A DNA stretch of 64,000 nt. Origin: Doryteuthis pealeii (lineage: Eukaryota > Mollusca > Cephalopoda > Myopsida > Loliginidae). Within the stretch, counting starts at the first letter, position 1; every line of letters starts with the position of its first letter. The stretch spans positions 60,368,773 through 60,432,772 of the forward strand of contig CM042157.1 of NCBI GenBank assembly GCA_023376005.1. Reading direction: 5' to 3'. The notes under the pieces are model-generated. The model was given only the letters and a program-made list of their open reading frames with translations. It made no database searches and was not told the origin of the DNA. Both the position numbers and the translations under genes were made by a program. Of the stretch, positions 53,685 to 64,000 are shown piece by piece.

Positions 53685-54210
53685 TTGGACCTAATAGATA
53701 ACATCACTCCAGGTCAGAAAGAACCTGGGGGTAATGATAACGAAGGGGTAATTCCCATCCCCCAGAGCTCCAGCTCTATCAGCCTTATCACCGGATACAG
53801 TTTAGTGTCATACTCAGAGCATCAGAGGTGGGATGGGGTGATAAGTCTTACCCCTCTGAAGGAGATGCAGTTTGCGTATTATAAGATGGATTAATCACTT
53901 GGATTGATTGGTTGATTTTGACGGCATGTCAACCCGTCTGGTGTGATTTTATGTTTAGAGGTTAGGGAATCGCCTTCATTGTACGTTCTTGTTTTTATCT
54001 TTTAGTGTAGTTGTTTCTTCAGAGTTCTTTTACAAGACTTGTCCTATTGAATACGAATAATTCTTAAACACATCTTTTTAACCCATAGATGAGACCCTAA
54101 CAGCTACTACCACTCCTGCTCAGAATGGACGTGGGAGTAATAGCATGAATGGCTACTCACCACTCCCCATAACTCCAGAATTGGAACCTCACCATCAGAT
54201 GCAGATTTTT
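53685..54210 (-). repeat. Two family C partial copies separated by a D terminus
   Basis: 53685-53895 (ATTGGACCTAATAGATAACA, 'ccggatacagtttagtgtca', CTCTGAAGGAGATGCAG), a family D end at about 53915-53950, and 54085-54210 (ACCCATAGATGAGACCCTAA to TCACCATCAGATGCAG). Confidence 0.7.
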
Positions 54211-54414
54211 TTTCTGATTGACATTTGGTTTACGTTCTAGTCACGTTGAAAGCATCGGTTGCCGCTAGATCACCGAAGTTAAGTAGCGATGATCATGTTC
54301 TATACTTAGATGTGTAACTATTTAAGCAACAAGCAGTAGTGTAAGAAACCGAATAGGAAAATGACTTGATTCGGCATTAGATGACCCAAAAAGCGTTGAT
54401 ATACCATAAAACAA

Positions 54415-54780
54415 CGGGCATCCTACGTGGTGTAATGGTTAACAAGTTAGATTTGCAGACCATTGTTAGTGATTTCGATTCTTATGGGGCGCCCCATATT
54501 CTGGCTTGTGCACATCTAAAGCTAAGCTTAGTAAATCATGGCACCTCACGTAGTGTAATGGTTAGCAAGCTAGATTTGCAGACCATTGTTAATGAGTTCG
54601 ATTCTCATTGTTGCCATAGCCCTGACCTTGTGCCACATCTAAGCTAAGCTTAGTAAATCATGGCATCACGTAGTGTAATGGTTAGCAAGCTAGATTGCAG
54701 ACGTCATTTTAATGAGTTCGATTCTCATTGGTCGCTCCATAGCCCTGACTTGTGCACATCTAAAGCCAAGCTTAGTAATA
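54415..54780 (+). repeat. Three tandem tRNA-like units (repeat T)
   Basis: Units start near 54421, 54541 and 54663. Each has GTGTAATGGTTA (A-box-like), AGACCATTGTTA or similar, GAGTTCGATTCTCATTG (B-box-like) and a 'taagcttagtaa' end. The period is about 118 bp. The cloverleaf is not convincing, so these look like SINE heads, not tRNA genes. Small indels differ among units. Confidence 0.75.
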
Positions 54781-55640
54781 AATATACTTTAAAACAACAA
54801 AAAACAAACAAACAAACAAAACAAACAAAAATAAACTAATGTTTGATAAGTAACTAATAGATCCCAATTGGTCAAACTTAAATTAGTTTACATTCAAACA
54901 CAATAATCACCTGAATCTTTTGTTTATCAAAATGACTTGATCGGCATTAATTGACTCGAAAGGGTTTGATTGCTGGTGAAAAAAACAAACATACCACTCT
55001 GATTGATATCTATAGCTAACTGTTTATTTAACAATGTGATATCATTATAGAACTTTTAAAAACAGATATAATTTACAGTATCACCTGTGCATTCCCTTTT
55101 AATATTTTCAATAAAAGGCTAATCTTCTCCTAACCAAAAAGAGCGACAATCTATATATAATACGCTTGTTCCTATATTCCAATCTGTTATCCTCCTGCAG
55201 CACCCCCGTCTGTTAAAACGAATCAAGATGCACTAAAAAATGTAAATCCGATTATTTATCGCTTAATTGGCAGTTATTTCTATTGTTACATTTTATTTCA
55301 CCCAATTTAAAAAAATTAAACATTCTACATGGTCCCTCTGAGTCGCTTAAATGCTCAACCGTAAAATTAAGATAATTGAAAGAAAAATAAGAAAGGTTAC
55401 ATGTTTGTTTTATTTGTAACATTGAATGTGAATTACGGAATACTATTTTATCCCATTTTTATGCTAATGTGTCCTGGTTCCTGCCCCTAATTTTAGCAAG
55501 CCAGGTCAGACGAATATTTCCGGCCCACCTTAGATATTTCCGAGTCGTTGTTTTTGTCACTATTTTATATTGAAATTAAATGTAGATATTTTGACCCCCC
55601 GATTTTATCGGCAAATCAAATGTAAATATTTTACAAACCC
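54781..55640. other. No gene seen
   Basis: Nothing recognised apart from an AAAC-type tract at about 54797-54830 and a plus family D-like end at about 54945. Confidence 0.5.
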
Positions 55641-55647
55641 CATTTTA

Positions 55648-55650
55648 GAA

Positions 55651-55684
<34 letters not shown>

Positions 55685-55718
55685 GTGTGTGTGTGTGTGT
55701 GTTGTGTGTGTGTGGGAA

Positions 55719-55755
<37 letters not shown>

Positions 55756-55790
55756 AGAACGAGAGAGAGAGATGAGAAGAGAGAGAGAAG
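55648..55790. repeat. (GT)n(GA)n compound microsatellite
   Basis: GTGTAT/GTGT followed by GAGAGA with single-base slips. The open frames here are artefacts. Confidence 0.95.
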
Positions 55791-56279
55791 TTAAATCAAG
55801 ATTATTATCCTTTTTACATATTGAACTATTGCAATTAGCTAATAAGTAGATATATAAACACGTTGTACATAATTAAAAATATCATACTGTGGATATTCAC
55901 AGGTCCTGTAGCTATTATTTCTCGTGTTAACTTTATGCATAAAAACGTCGAGAAAAAACAGCATTAGAACACAGGCATTCATTGTGTTGCTTTTCTCAAA
56001 GACTTTTTTTATTCATATTATTTCATGTTTTTGCACGCAACTCTGAAGAATAATTAACGAGCGAGGCTACCGAAAATTCCCAGTGATTCAATTCTCACTG
56101 GGTGCTCATACTTTTTGGCTCTCTGCAAAAACAAGCTCGTTGTAAAATTAAATCTGATGTCCTTTTTTTCCTTCTTACCCTTCCAGCTTTCTCCCAAGTT
56201 TCATTTTTTTTATCTCTACTCTTTCTGAGCCCCATGGGGAATTCGCTTCATTAACCTGCGCTTGAGATGAGGGACTTGA
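55791..56279. other. No gene seen
   Basis: The segment at about 55795-55912 resembles 25880-25995 and 53505-53625 (ATTATTATCC.TTTTTACATA; 'tgtggatattcacaggtcct'), a dispersed repeat of unknown class. Confidence 0.45.
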
Positions 56280-57242
56280 TACTTAAAACCAATGTATGAG
56301 ATGTGTTCTGAAAGAATGCCTTTATATATATAGATATATATATATATATATATAAAAGAGAAGAGAGATGGATAGAGAAGAGATGGAGAGAGAGAGAGAG
56401 AGATGGAGAGAGAGAGAGAGAGATGGAGAGAGAGAGAGAGGAGATAGATATATGGGTGCTTTTATATTTATAAGTAAGCAGTGATGAATATCACCGATAG
56501 ACCATTTATATTTAAGTTAAGGTAGCGTAGACAGAGTCAACAGCGCTGGTTACTGATATTTTCTCGCCTATGTGATATTCAGACCAATTAACTGATTGGT
56601 TAGTTGGTCTGAAGATCGCATAGGCAAGAACTGTTAGTAACCAGACGCCATTGACTGCACTACTAAAAAAAAAAAATTCAATGTAATCAAAAGCACCTCA
56701 ACCATTTTCACTACAGAAGACCATATATGTAAACATCTGATTTAAAAAATAGGGAAAAGTGGAGTTCCAGAGCATATGGAGTGATTCTTTCAATCTCATT
56801 ACTCCCAGATCCACTGACTTAGAGTGATAGCACCTATTAGGGTTTCTATCTATGATAAACTTTTGTACTGTCATCCAAGTAACACAAGCTGGACACTGCT
56901 GGAGAAGCAAGGATGAACACATAAAAGACATTCTCAAGACATACGGACCCACCAGTATAGGCTGACAAGCAAAAGCCTACATCACAAGTTTTTGTTCGGA
57001 TTCTGGATGCCATGTGGGCGACCTGCCAAGGGCAATAACCAATAGGGATGGATGGCAAGAAAGTCATGGGTGTCCGTGCTGTCAGCGTGACATGATAATA
57101 TAATTGGAGATGATAATTGTTAAATTGACTTCATGAAACAAATCAACCAACTACCTTGGCCTCTGGACATAAAATAATCCAAGATGGGTTGACATGCCAT
57201 TAAAATCAATCACTATCAATAGCTTATGAAATTATAATGCAG

Positions 57243-57590
57243 TGATGCTGATAGCTTTTTAATTTAGTGTGTCCTGGGACGCACCGTTTGGATTTGAATT
57301 AGTCCCCGGAAAATTTGATCGGTTCCAACTAAAGTTTAATAAATTGTAGGGTTTTTATTTATGAAATGGAGAGGGAATGTTTTCTGTTATGAAACAACTA
57401 AAGCCATCTAACATCCTATCCTGTGTAATTCATTTCTAAGAAAATATTGAAATATATTTACAGTTAGGTTGAAATGGTGGGGGAAGAAAAAAGAAAACCA
57501 CTGAGGTGCATGGATATGATTTTACTGCGTCCTTTTAGATTTTTTGGCATCAAGGATGCAGGGCACATACCTATCAGCATCTCAGCATGA
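57243..57590 (+). mobile_element. Family F element (copy 2)
   Basis: Duplicate of 41540-41888. A deletion removes the TTTTGTACCTTATCC part present in copy 1. Confidence 0.75.
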
Positions 57591-57942
57591 TACAGGGAAC
57601 ATGAAAAGAGTAGATGCCAAATAAATTCCATTCACTGGGGTCCAGGAATTGTGCAAACTTTAATCCCCAAAGAGGATTGACATAATATGATTTTTTATTT
57701 AGTAATTATTAACCCTTTGAAAAACCCATTAAGCTTTGTCATACAGATCCAAGTTCTTAGGATGAAAAGCAGAGTGAAACGAATGACCTCTTTTTCACTG
57801 ACCTAACTCGGGGGGGTGGGGGGGGCTTAAGTATTTCAAGTAGAATAATAAAAAAAAGATAAAAAAATAAATAAAATAAAAATTCTAGTCAGCAAAGAAA
57901 GCAGGCTGAGCAGGGCAGTAAAGCAAACACTTCATAAGAAAC

Positions 57943-57947
57943 TATAT

Positions 57948-58002
<55 letters not shown>
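57943..58002. repeat. (AT)n microsatellite
   Basis: Duplicate of 42267-42332 with a phase slip. Confidence 0.95.
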
Positions 58003-58006
<4 letters not shown>

Positions 58007-58502
58007 ACCATTAATTGAAACAAGAGAAAAAAACTAAGAGCAAATGACCCAACACTTAAGTGGTGACCACATCATGATAATAATGCAAGCATCAGGTTAA
58101 GTTATCTTTCTTTCATTTTACAAAAGACACACACAGACATACACACATGAAGAAAAACAATTTATCTATGGTTTCAGGTTATATAAAAAAAGAATAAAAT
58201 AAAACCTTTTCAATGTGAAATGTATTCCCTGGTCATGGTAGGCAATAATAGTGATGATACTACAGAGAAACAGTATTTCTCGATGAGAACTTACGGTTCC
58301 ATCTAGCCAAATCTTTATGCTTTAAGATTTTTCAAAACGGACATTAATTGACAATAAAACAAATCGGCCTGTTAGAATTCTGCGTGTTTATGTGACATGT
58401 GAGGCCGTATATATTAGTAGGCAGTGTCTTTACTTATAAATATAGCAAACTATTGAAACAGATTTATCTTGGGTAAATCGATCAAGAGAAAAGATGGTAC
58501 AG

Positions 58503-58533
<31 letters not shown>

Positions 58534-58597
58534 CCCATGACAAAATGACAGTAGCAAACAAATCAGAGAGAAAGCAAAAATCATAAACAACCCTCTC

Positions 58598-58631
<34 letters not shown>

Positions 58632-58636
<5 letters not shown>

Positions 58637-58775
58637 TGTGTCACATCCTGCTTGTGCGGAGGTGTTGGTAAATATATATATAGATCTTGTGTCACATCCT
58701 GCTTGTGCGGAGGTGTTGGTAAATATATATATATATATATATTTACCAACACCTCCGTTCAAGCAGGATGTGACA
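58632..58775. repeat. Two plus SINE A tails facing one minus tail
   Basis: The 45-bp tail segment (TTGTGTCACATCCTGCTTGT to GGTGTTGGTAAATATA) occurs at 58635 and 58686, then inverted from 58741. Copy 1 has only one plus tail, so a tail duplication or loss separates the two copies. Confidence 0.85.
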
Positions 58776-59020
58776 CAAGATCAATTACTTAAGCAGAGTT
58801 TAACAGGTTTGAATTCAAAGTTTTCCTTCTCCTAGGCTTGTTGACTAGCCATGGTTAAAGAGCCCAGTCCGCTCTACTATTTACCCATAGCTGGAGGGAG
58901 AGTAGTTGGATGCATACCATACCTAAGGGTATTAGCTCTATGTGAAATGAACAGACTCGTTTAGGATTTGAAATCGTCCTGTTATGTCCATTTCCTAAGA
59001 CTAACTATTACACCACACAC
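58741..59020 (-). repeat. SINE A (copy 2)
   Basis: Duplicate of 43073-43356. Confidence 0.85.
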
Positions 59021-59176
59021 TATAAGAGAGAGGTTTTGTAATAAAATCCATATGAGTAAAAGAAGAGAATACAGAAAATCAAATTGACATGTTTATGCTA
59101 AAAGGATAGCTTTTAAGCAAGCCTTATAGTCAAATGTGTCAATTTGATTTTGCATATTGTCTTCCTTCTCTCTCTC

Positions 59177-59177
<1 letters not shown>

Positions 59178-59246
<69 letters not shown>
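59178..59246. repeat. (AT)n microsatellite
   Basis: Corresponds to 43507-43575 but lacks the GATA units. Confidence 0.95.
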
Positions 59247-59251
<5 letters not shown>

Positions 59252-60005
59252 GAGAGAAAGAGATAGTGAGACAAAGAAAATGGAATAAGAGAGAGAAAAA
59301 ACGTCATTTTAAAAAAGTACACCATTTCCCTCTTTCTGATTTGCTGCGACAGATGCTACACATAATTTCTAAGAAGCTGAACATTAAAAACTCTTTCGAT
59401 AATCGTTTTTATTATCATTATCATCGTCGTAAATTAATGTGCAACATTTTTTTTATTCTTTTTCAATGCCTTATTCAACTACCAAAACCAATCAGCTGAC
59501 TAACTGTTCACCACCCACCCATTACCATCAGCAGCAGCCTCATCAGCTGGGGGTAATAAATAAGAGAGATGCTTACAGGCAGTGATACCACAATGCTCGG
59601 TGCCAGCAGTAGCAGCTATCTTTAATGCATCCGATTCAATAGAATTTATCGATTTAACTCGCAGCATTCTACAAGTACAGTTTCCTTAAAGACCACTGTT
59701 CTACATCATCATCGTCGTCATTAATAATGATAATGATCAGTAGTATCAGTTATTTACCAGGCTTCATATTGTAAATATACTCTTAACATGTTTTTTTTTG
59801 GGGGGGGGGGTTGTTTGGTTAAAATGGCATATTAACACTTGTGGGTTATTTAATGCCAAATCTTGTTCTTTTACTTTTATATTTATGATTTGTTTGAGTT
59901 TGAGTTTTGTTTAATGGCATATCAACCTCTGTGGGTCATTTAATGCCAGAAAGGGTTATGTAGAATTTGTTTTTCATATGGGTTTCGGTCTTTAGAATAT
60001 GGGTT

Positions 60006-60308
60006 TTATGGTGGTATTCGGTTATGTTTGGTCAGTTTTGGTGAAAGAATAAGTTTGGCTATATCTTGTTGAAAAAGTGGCTTTTGCATTTTTTTTTCCA
60101 TTTTTAGAAAATTTAAGATGTCTTCTGGTTTGATATTTTTGAAGAGGTCTTTTAAATTGTTTATCCAGTAATATTTAGTGCGGGTTTGTCTGAGACTGTT
60201 ACAGTTTAGGAGAAGGTGTTTAACAGTGAGCAGTACCTTGCATGCTGTTTGAGAGATAATTTTCATTAACTTCATGTGTATTAATAAATACTGGTGGTTC
60301 ACCCTCAA
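60006..60308 (-). pseudogene. LINE ORF2 C-terminal relic (copy 2)
   Basis: Same frame as 44348-44650 with a few substitutions (LLTVKHLLLNCNSLRQTRTK unchanged). It stays open in both copies. A family D 3' end follows at 59915-59955 on the minus strand. Confidence 0.6.
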
Positions 60309-60622
60309 CTACAGCCTTCCGGTACCTATATGCTAAAAAGGGGTGGGTGTTTGCCATAAGAGCAGATATCCACCCCTGAATACAGTCGGGGCAAACACTG
60401 CTAGGTCTTGACCAACCAATCAATTGGATGGGGTCTCTCCGACTGCTCATCTAACCCAGTGAAAGTTGAGTGTTTCATGTCATGGGACCACTTAGTACAT
60501 AGGTCATAGAACTATCAGCCACCACGATTCTGTCCTCAGGCATGGCCAATAGATGGCCCCTTCTGATGGGTTTGAGGTATTACTCCTCTGCAGAGGAGCA
60601 GTCGGTATTTTCTACAGCCCAA
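60280..60622 (-). repeat. Family C-like part (copy 2)
   Basis: Duplicate of 44622-44965. Confidence 0.6.
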
Positions 60623-60957
60623 GTGACTTTTTTTAAAAATAAATCATAATTAAAAAGGTACTGAAAAACTGTTTAAAGTGTATAAACTAGTAGAGGTTAT
60701 GAGTAGTATTCCAGATTAAAAGTGCAGTAAGGGTAACCTGAAGACACACTTTTTTTTATAGACATTATTTTTCTGATGTCGTTATCATTCAGGAACAAGA
60801 AAAGTTTTGGCAAAAAATGCTCAGTTTCAGGTTATTCTTACTGCACTTTTAAACTGGACTATAGGATGTACGAAACAAAATAATTTTATTCCTCTGATAA
60901 CTAAACTCGCCATTAAAGAGGTTAGGGAATTACGTTCATATGAACATTTTTTGTGTA

Positions 60958-61252
60958 TATATTTACCAACCCATCCGCATAAGCAGATTACATCAAAAGG
61001 TCAATTTCTTAAGCAGTGTTTAACAGGTTTAAATTCAGAGTTTTCTTTCTCTTAGATTGGTTGCCATACCAAGATTAGAAAGCCCAGTCTGCCCAACTAT
61101 TTACTCATAGTTGGAGGGAGAATAGTTGGATGCATACCTTTCTCTGGGGTATTAGCGCTATATGAAATGCAAACTGTCTTGTCCAGAATTTGAACTCGTG
61201 TTGCATAATCCATTTCCTTCGACGATAACCATTACACTATATGCCACTGAAT
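60958..61252 (-). repeat. SINE A (copy 2)
   Basis: Duplicate of 45300-45595; the tail is more diverged (CATAAGCAGATTACATC). Confidence 0.85.
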
Positions 61253-61290
61253 ATTTCTTGTGTAGTTATTTAGTTTTTTGCACTCAACTA

Positions 61291-61576
61291 CAGGAGGCAT
61301 GTGGTGTAATGGTTAGAGTCTAAGGAAATGAACTCCTCTGCCCAAGTTCAAACCCTGGACAAAGCTGTTTGCATTTCCCATAGGACTAATACCCTTGGGA
61401 AAAGTATATATCCAACTACTCTCCCTCAAGATATGGGTAAATGGTAGGGCAGGCTGGGCTCTTTAACCTTGGCTAGGTAACCAGTGTAGAAGGAAAACTC
61501 AGAATTTAAACCTGTCAAACTCCACTTAAGAAATTGACCTTGTGTCACATCCTGCTCATGCGGAGGGATTGGTAAA
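61291..61576 (+). repeat. SINE A (copy 2)
   Basis: Duplicate of 45637-45916. Confidence 0.9.
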
Positions 61577-61929
61577 ATATATGGGTTCAAGTATTCCTAT
61601 CTATTATAAATAATTTGCACAGTTTTATGGTTCCACATATTCTTATCCAGTACAAATAATTTTCAAACAGATCTATTTGACTTATAGAGGGGACCCCAAT
61701 AGATCCAACCCCCAACAGGTCAAAATGGACCTGGTAGTAAGAAATCAATTCCTGTTTTGATAGCTATTTTTACACATACGTAATCGTGCAGTTGTACCAT
61801 TACAATTTACGATATAATAATGCTAAACAAGTCTCTTATCTCAAGTCAAATTTACAATCTGAAAACTTTTTGTCTGCTATTAGCTTTTTTTTTTCACAGA
61901 AAATAAAACAATGATTCATTGATCGATTG

Positions 61930-62340
61930 TTTGGTAGTTTTGTTTTACGGCATATCAAATCTTTTCAGGTCATCTAATAATGATTTTGATAACTTGTGTC
62001 GCTTACAGTACCTGCTATAGCTCAAGTGGCCACTGAATTGAACAGGTTCATCACTGCTTAAGTTTGGAAGGGGTGACAAGACTTTCGGACTACACCGTAT
62101 CTATTAATAATAGATATTAGGCCTCTATTTGTCTGTAACTTAAACTGCGTCACTGTTTACGTCACATTACCCAAAATCGTCATAGCATAGAATACACTCA
62201 AAACTTGATCATGTAACCTTAAACGATCCTCATTGGTTTTTAAAACAAGTTTTAATAAATACATCCCCTGTATTATGTATTTACATATAGTTTGAATATA
62301 TATTAAAATAAAACAAAGTTATCAGAACTCAATTTCCATT
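61930..62340. repeat. Family D long form and family H (copy 2)
   Basis: Duplicate of 46275-46720: 'cggcatatcaaatcttttca', then TTTGTCTGTAACTTAAAC. Confidence 0.65.
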
Positions 62341-63149
62341 TCAAATGTTTGGGTTTTTTTTTACTCCTTTAATAAATTTATTTATTTTACTTATGATACA
62401 AACCCTCTGATACTGAATTTTTAACTCCCATCCCCCTCAGTCAATGTCTTTCAAAAACTAATTTTTACACCACCCAGAGGGCGTTCGTTTTTTTGCTAGT
62501 AGTAGTAGTAATACACTTTTTAGTTTTTAAAAAAGAAAAGGGGGGGGTAAAAAACATTGGAAGCAGGCTGTTATTCTCATTTTAACAGGCCGACAATATC
62601 AGTGACGTTATGCTCAAAAGAGAATTGATTTTTTTTTAAAAAGATATTTGTCTTATCTTTACTTTCTATTTCCTTCTTTTCAATCATTTCTTTTGTCAAT
62701 TCACTTAAATCAGAGGTAATTATTGATTCCATGGATTAACCATTAGCGGATGCAACTGAATCGACTGCTTTGACAAACTCTTAGGTTTCCACTTTACTCC
62801 CCATTTCAAATATCATTTACCTTGCCTCCCAGCTAGAGACAGGATTCAATAGAAGGGGTTTTGTTTTGTAAGCAGAGACCCTCCTGCATACAGATATACA
62901 GTGCCAAAAATAGCTTAGTGCCGTCAACATTTCAACATTAGCTGTGCCTCATGCAATGAATCTGGTCCAACTACTTTTTGATGAAAGGAGTAGCTGTTGC
63001 ATGTGTGGGATGTCCTCCTCAAGCAAAGCTCATTATCTATTTCATTCTACAGGTGCTGGGTTGAAGTGAGACAATTAGATTACATCAATTGCATCAAGAG
63101 CAAAGCAAAAATGGTAGAGCAATTCAGAAAGTATTTAACAACTGATAAC

Positions 63150-63394
63150 TTTGTGTGTGTGTGTGTGTGTGTGCATTGGATTTTTTTGTGTGTGTGCATG
63201 TGTACTTTGGATTTTTTTGTGTGTTTGTGTCTACATTGGATATATTTTTTATTTGCATGTGTGTGTCTACTTTGGATGTATGTCAGTGTGTATATCTACA
63301 TTGGATGTGTGTGTGTGTGTGTGTATCTACTTTGGATGTGTGTGTGTGTGTGTGTGTGTGTATATCTACTTGTGTGTGTGTGTGTCTACTTTGG

Positions 63395-63439
<45 letters not shown>

Positions 63440-64000
63440 TACTTTGGATGTGTGTATGTGTGTGTGTCTACTTTGGATGTGTGTATGTGTGTGTGTGTCT
63501 ACTTTGGATGTGTGTATGTGTGTGTGTGTCTACTTTGGATGTGTGTGTGTGTGTGTGTGTGTCTACTTTGGATGTGTGTGTGTGTGTGTGTATGTGTGTC
63601 TACTTTGGATGTGTGTATGTGTGTGTGTGTCTACTTTGGATGTTGTGTGTGTGTGTGTCTACTTTGGATGTGTGTGGTGTGTGTGTGTCTACTTTGGATG
63701 TGTGTGTGTGTGTGTGTGTGTCTACTTTTGGATGTGTGTGTGTGTGTGTGTGTGTGTGTGTCTACTTTGGATGTGTGTGTGTGTGTCTACTTTGGATGTG
63801 TGTGTGTGTGCGTGTCTACTTTGGAAGTGTGTGTGTGTGTGCGTGTCTACTTTGGAAGTGTGTGTGTGCGTGTCTTCTTTGGAAGTGTGTGTGTTGTGTG
63901 TGTGTATATCTACTTTGGATGTGTGTGTGTGTGTGTGTGTGTATATCTACTTTGGATGTGTGTGTGTGTGTGTGTGTGTATCTACTTTGGATGTGTGTGT
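63150..64000 (+). repeat. (GT)n / TCTACTTTGGAT minisatellite (copy 2)
   Basis: Same unit as 47494-48740 but a different unit order and length, with extra GTATGTGTG variants. Still in the array at the window end. Confidence 0.95.

Larger units (their letters stand above)
56280..64000. repeat. Large duplication, copy 2 (runs off window)
   Basis: Collinear with copy 1 from 40577. Contains the same MITE (56522-56663), family F element (57243-57590), SINE A copies, LINE relic, families C, D and H, and GT minisatellite. Differences are single bases and microsatellite lengths, with extra single-base deletions near its left edge. Confidence 0.9.

Noticed and set aside
54415..54780. tRNA genes
   Set aside because: A- and B-box-like segments are present, but the acceptor and anticodon stems do not form a convincing cloverleaf, and the units lie in a repeat family.

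Overview
The window looks like intergenic or deep-intronic DNA of a coleoid cephalopod, most likely an octopus. I infer this from the dense tRNA-derived SINEs, the many (AT)n, (GT)n and (GA)n microsatellites, an AT-rich base composition, and reverse-transcriptase and transposase relics of metazoan type. I find no convincing host protein-coding gene and no functional tRNA or rRNA gene. Most long open frames are low-complexity artefacts or repeat relics. All calls are by eye; no alignment or database search was run.

Layout. 0-12 kb: a GC-rich family E repeat, a deleted mariner (1545-2071), a 290-bp palindrome (2430-2719), a LINE RT relic (3090-3480), several MITEs, and SINE families A and B. 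12-30 kb: SINE A and B copies, LINE-derived family C copies, a mariner interrupted by family C (18781-19768), two hAT-like elements with 8-bp target duplications (21770-22313, 29089-29631), and a long foldback (26031-26370). 30-40.5 kb: more SINEs, A-rich DNA, and a Penelope-like-element (PLE) type cluster at 38.8-39.6 kb. That cluster contains an apparently perfect 163-bp inverted repeat whose two arms each encode a hammerhead-ribozyme-like fold, one per strand.

40.577 kb to about 48.7 kb recurs at 56.280 kb to the window end. The copies match at about 98-99% where I compared them and share every nested repeat. Each ends in a (GT)n/TCTACTTTGGAT minisatellite. Between the copies lie a PLE RT fragment with a 17-bp target duplication (50111-50539), a 306-bp TIR element (50714-51019), a 100-N gap (52386-52485), and poorly polished sequence.

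The elements are nested: SINE A sits in family C, family C sits in a mariner and in a SINE-bearing tandem repeat, and SINE 3' tails run into (AT)n tracts. Family C/D appears to be the 3' portion of a LINE, because the same 3' terminus follows a LINE ORF C-terminus at 44.3-44.65 kb. The most interesting signals are the ribozyme-bearing palindrome, other hammerhead-like cores, telomere-like tracts inside three unrelated foldbacks, and the large duplication, which may be real or a retained haplotype.
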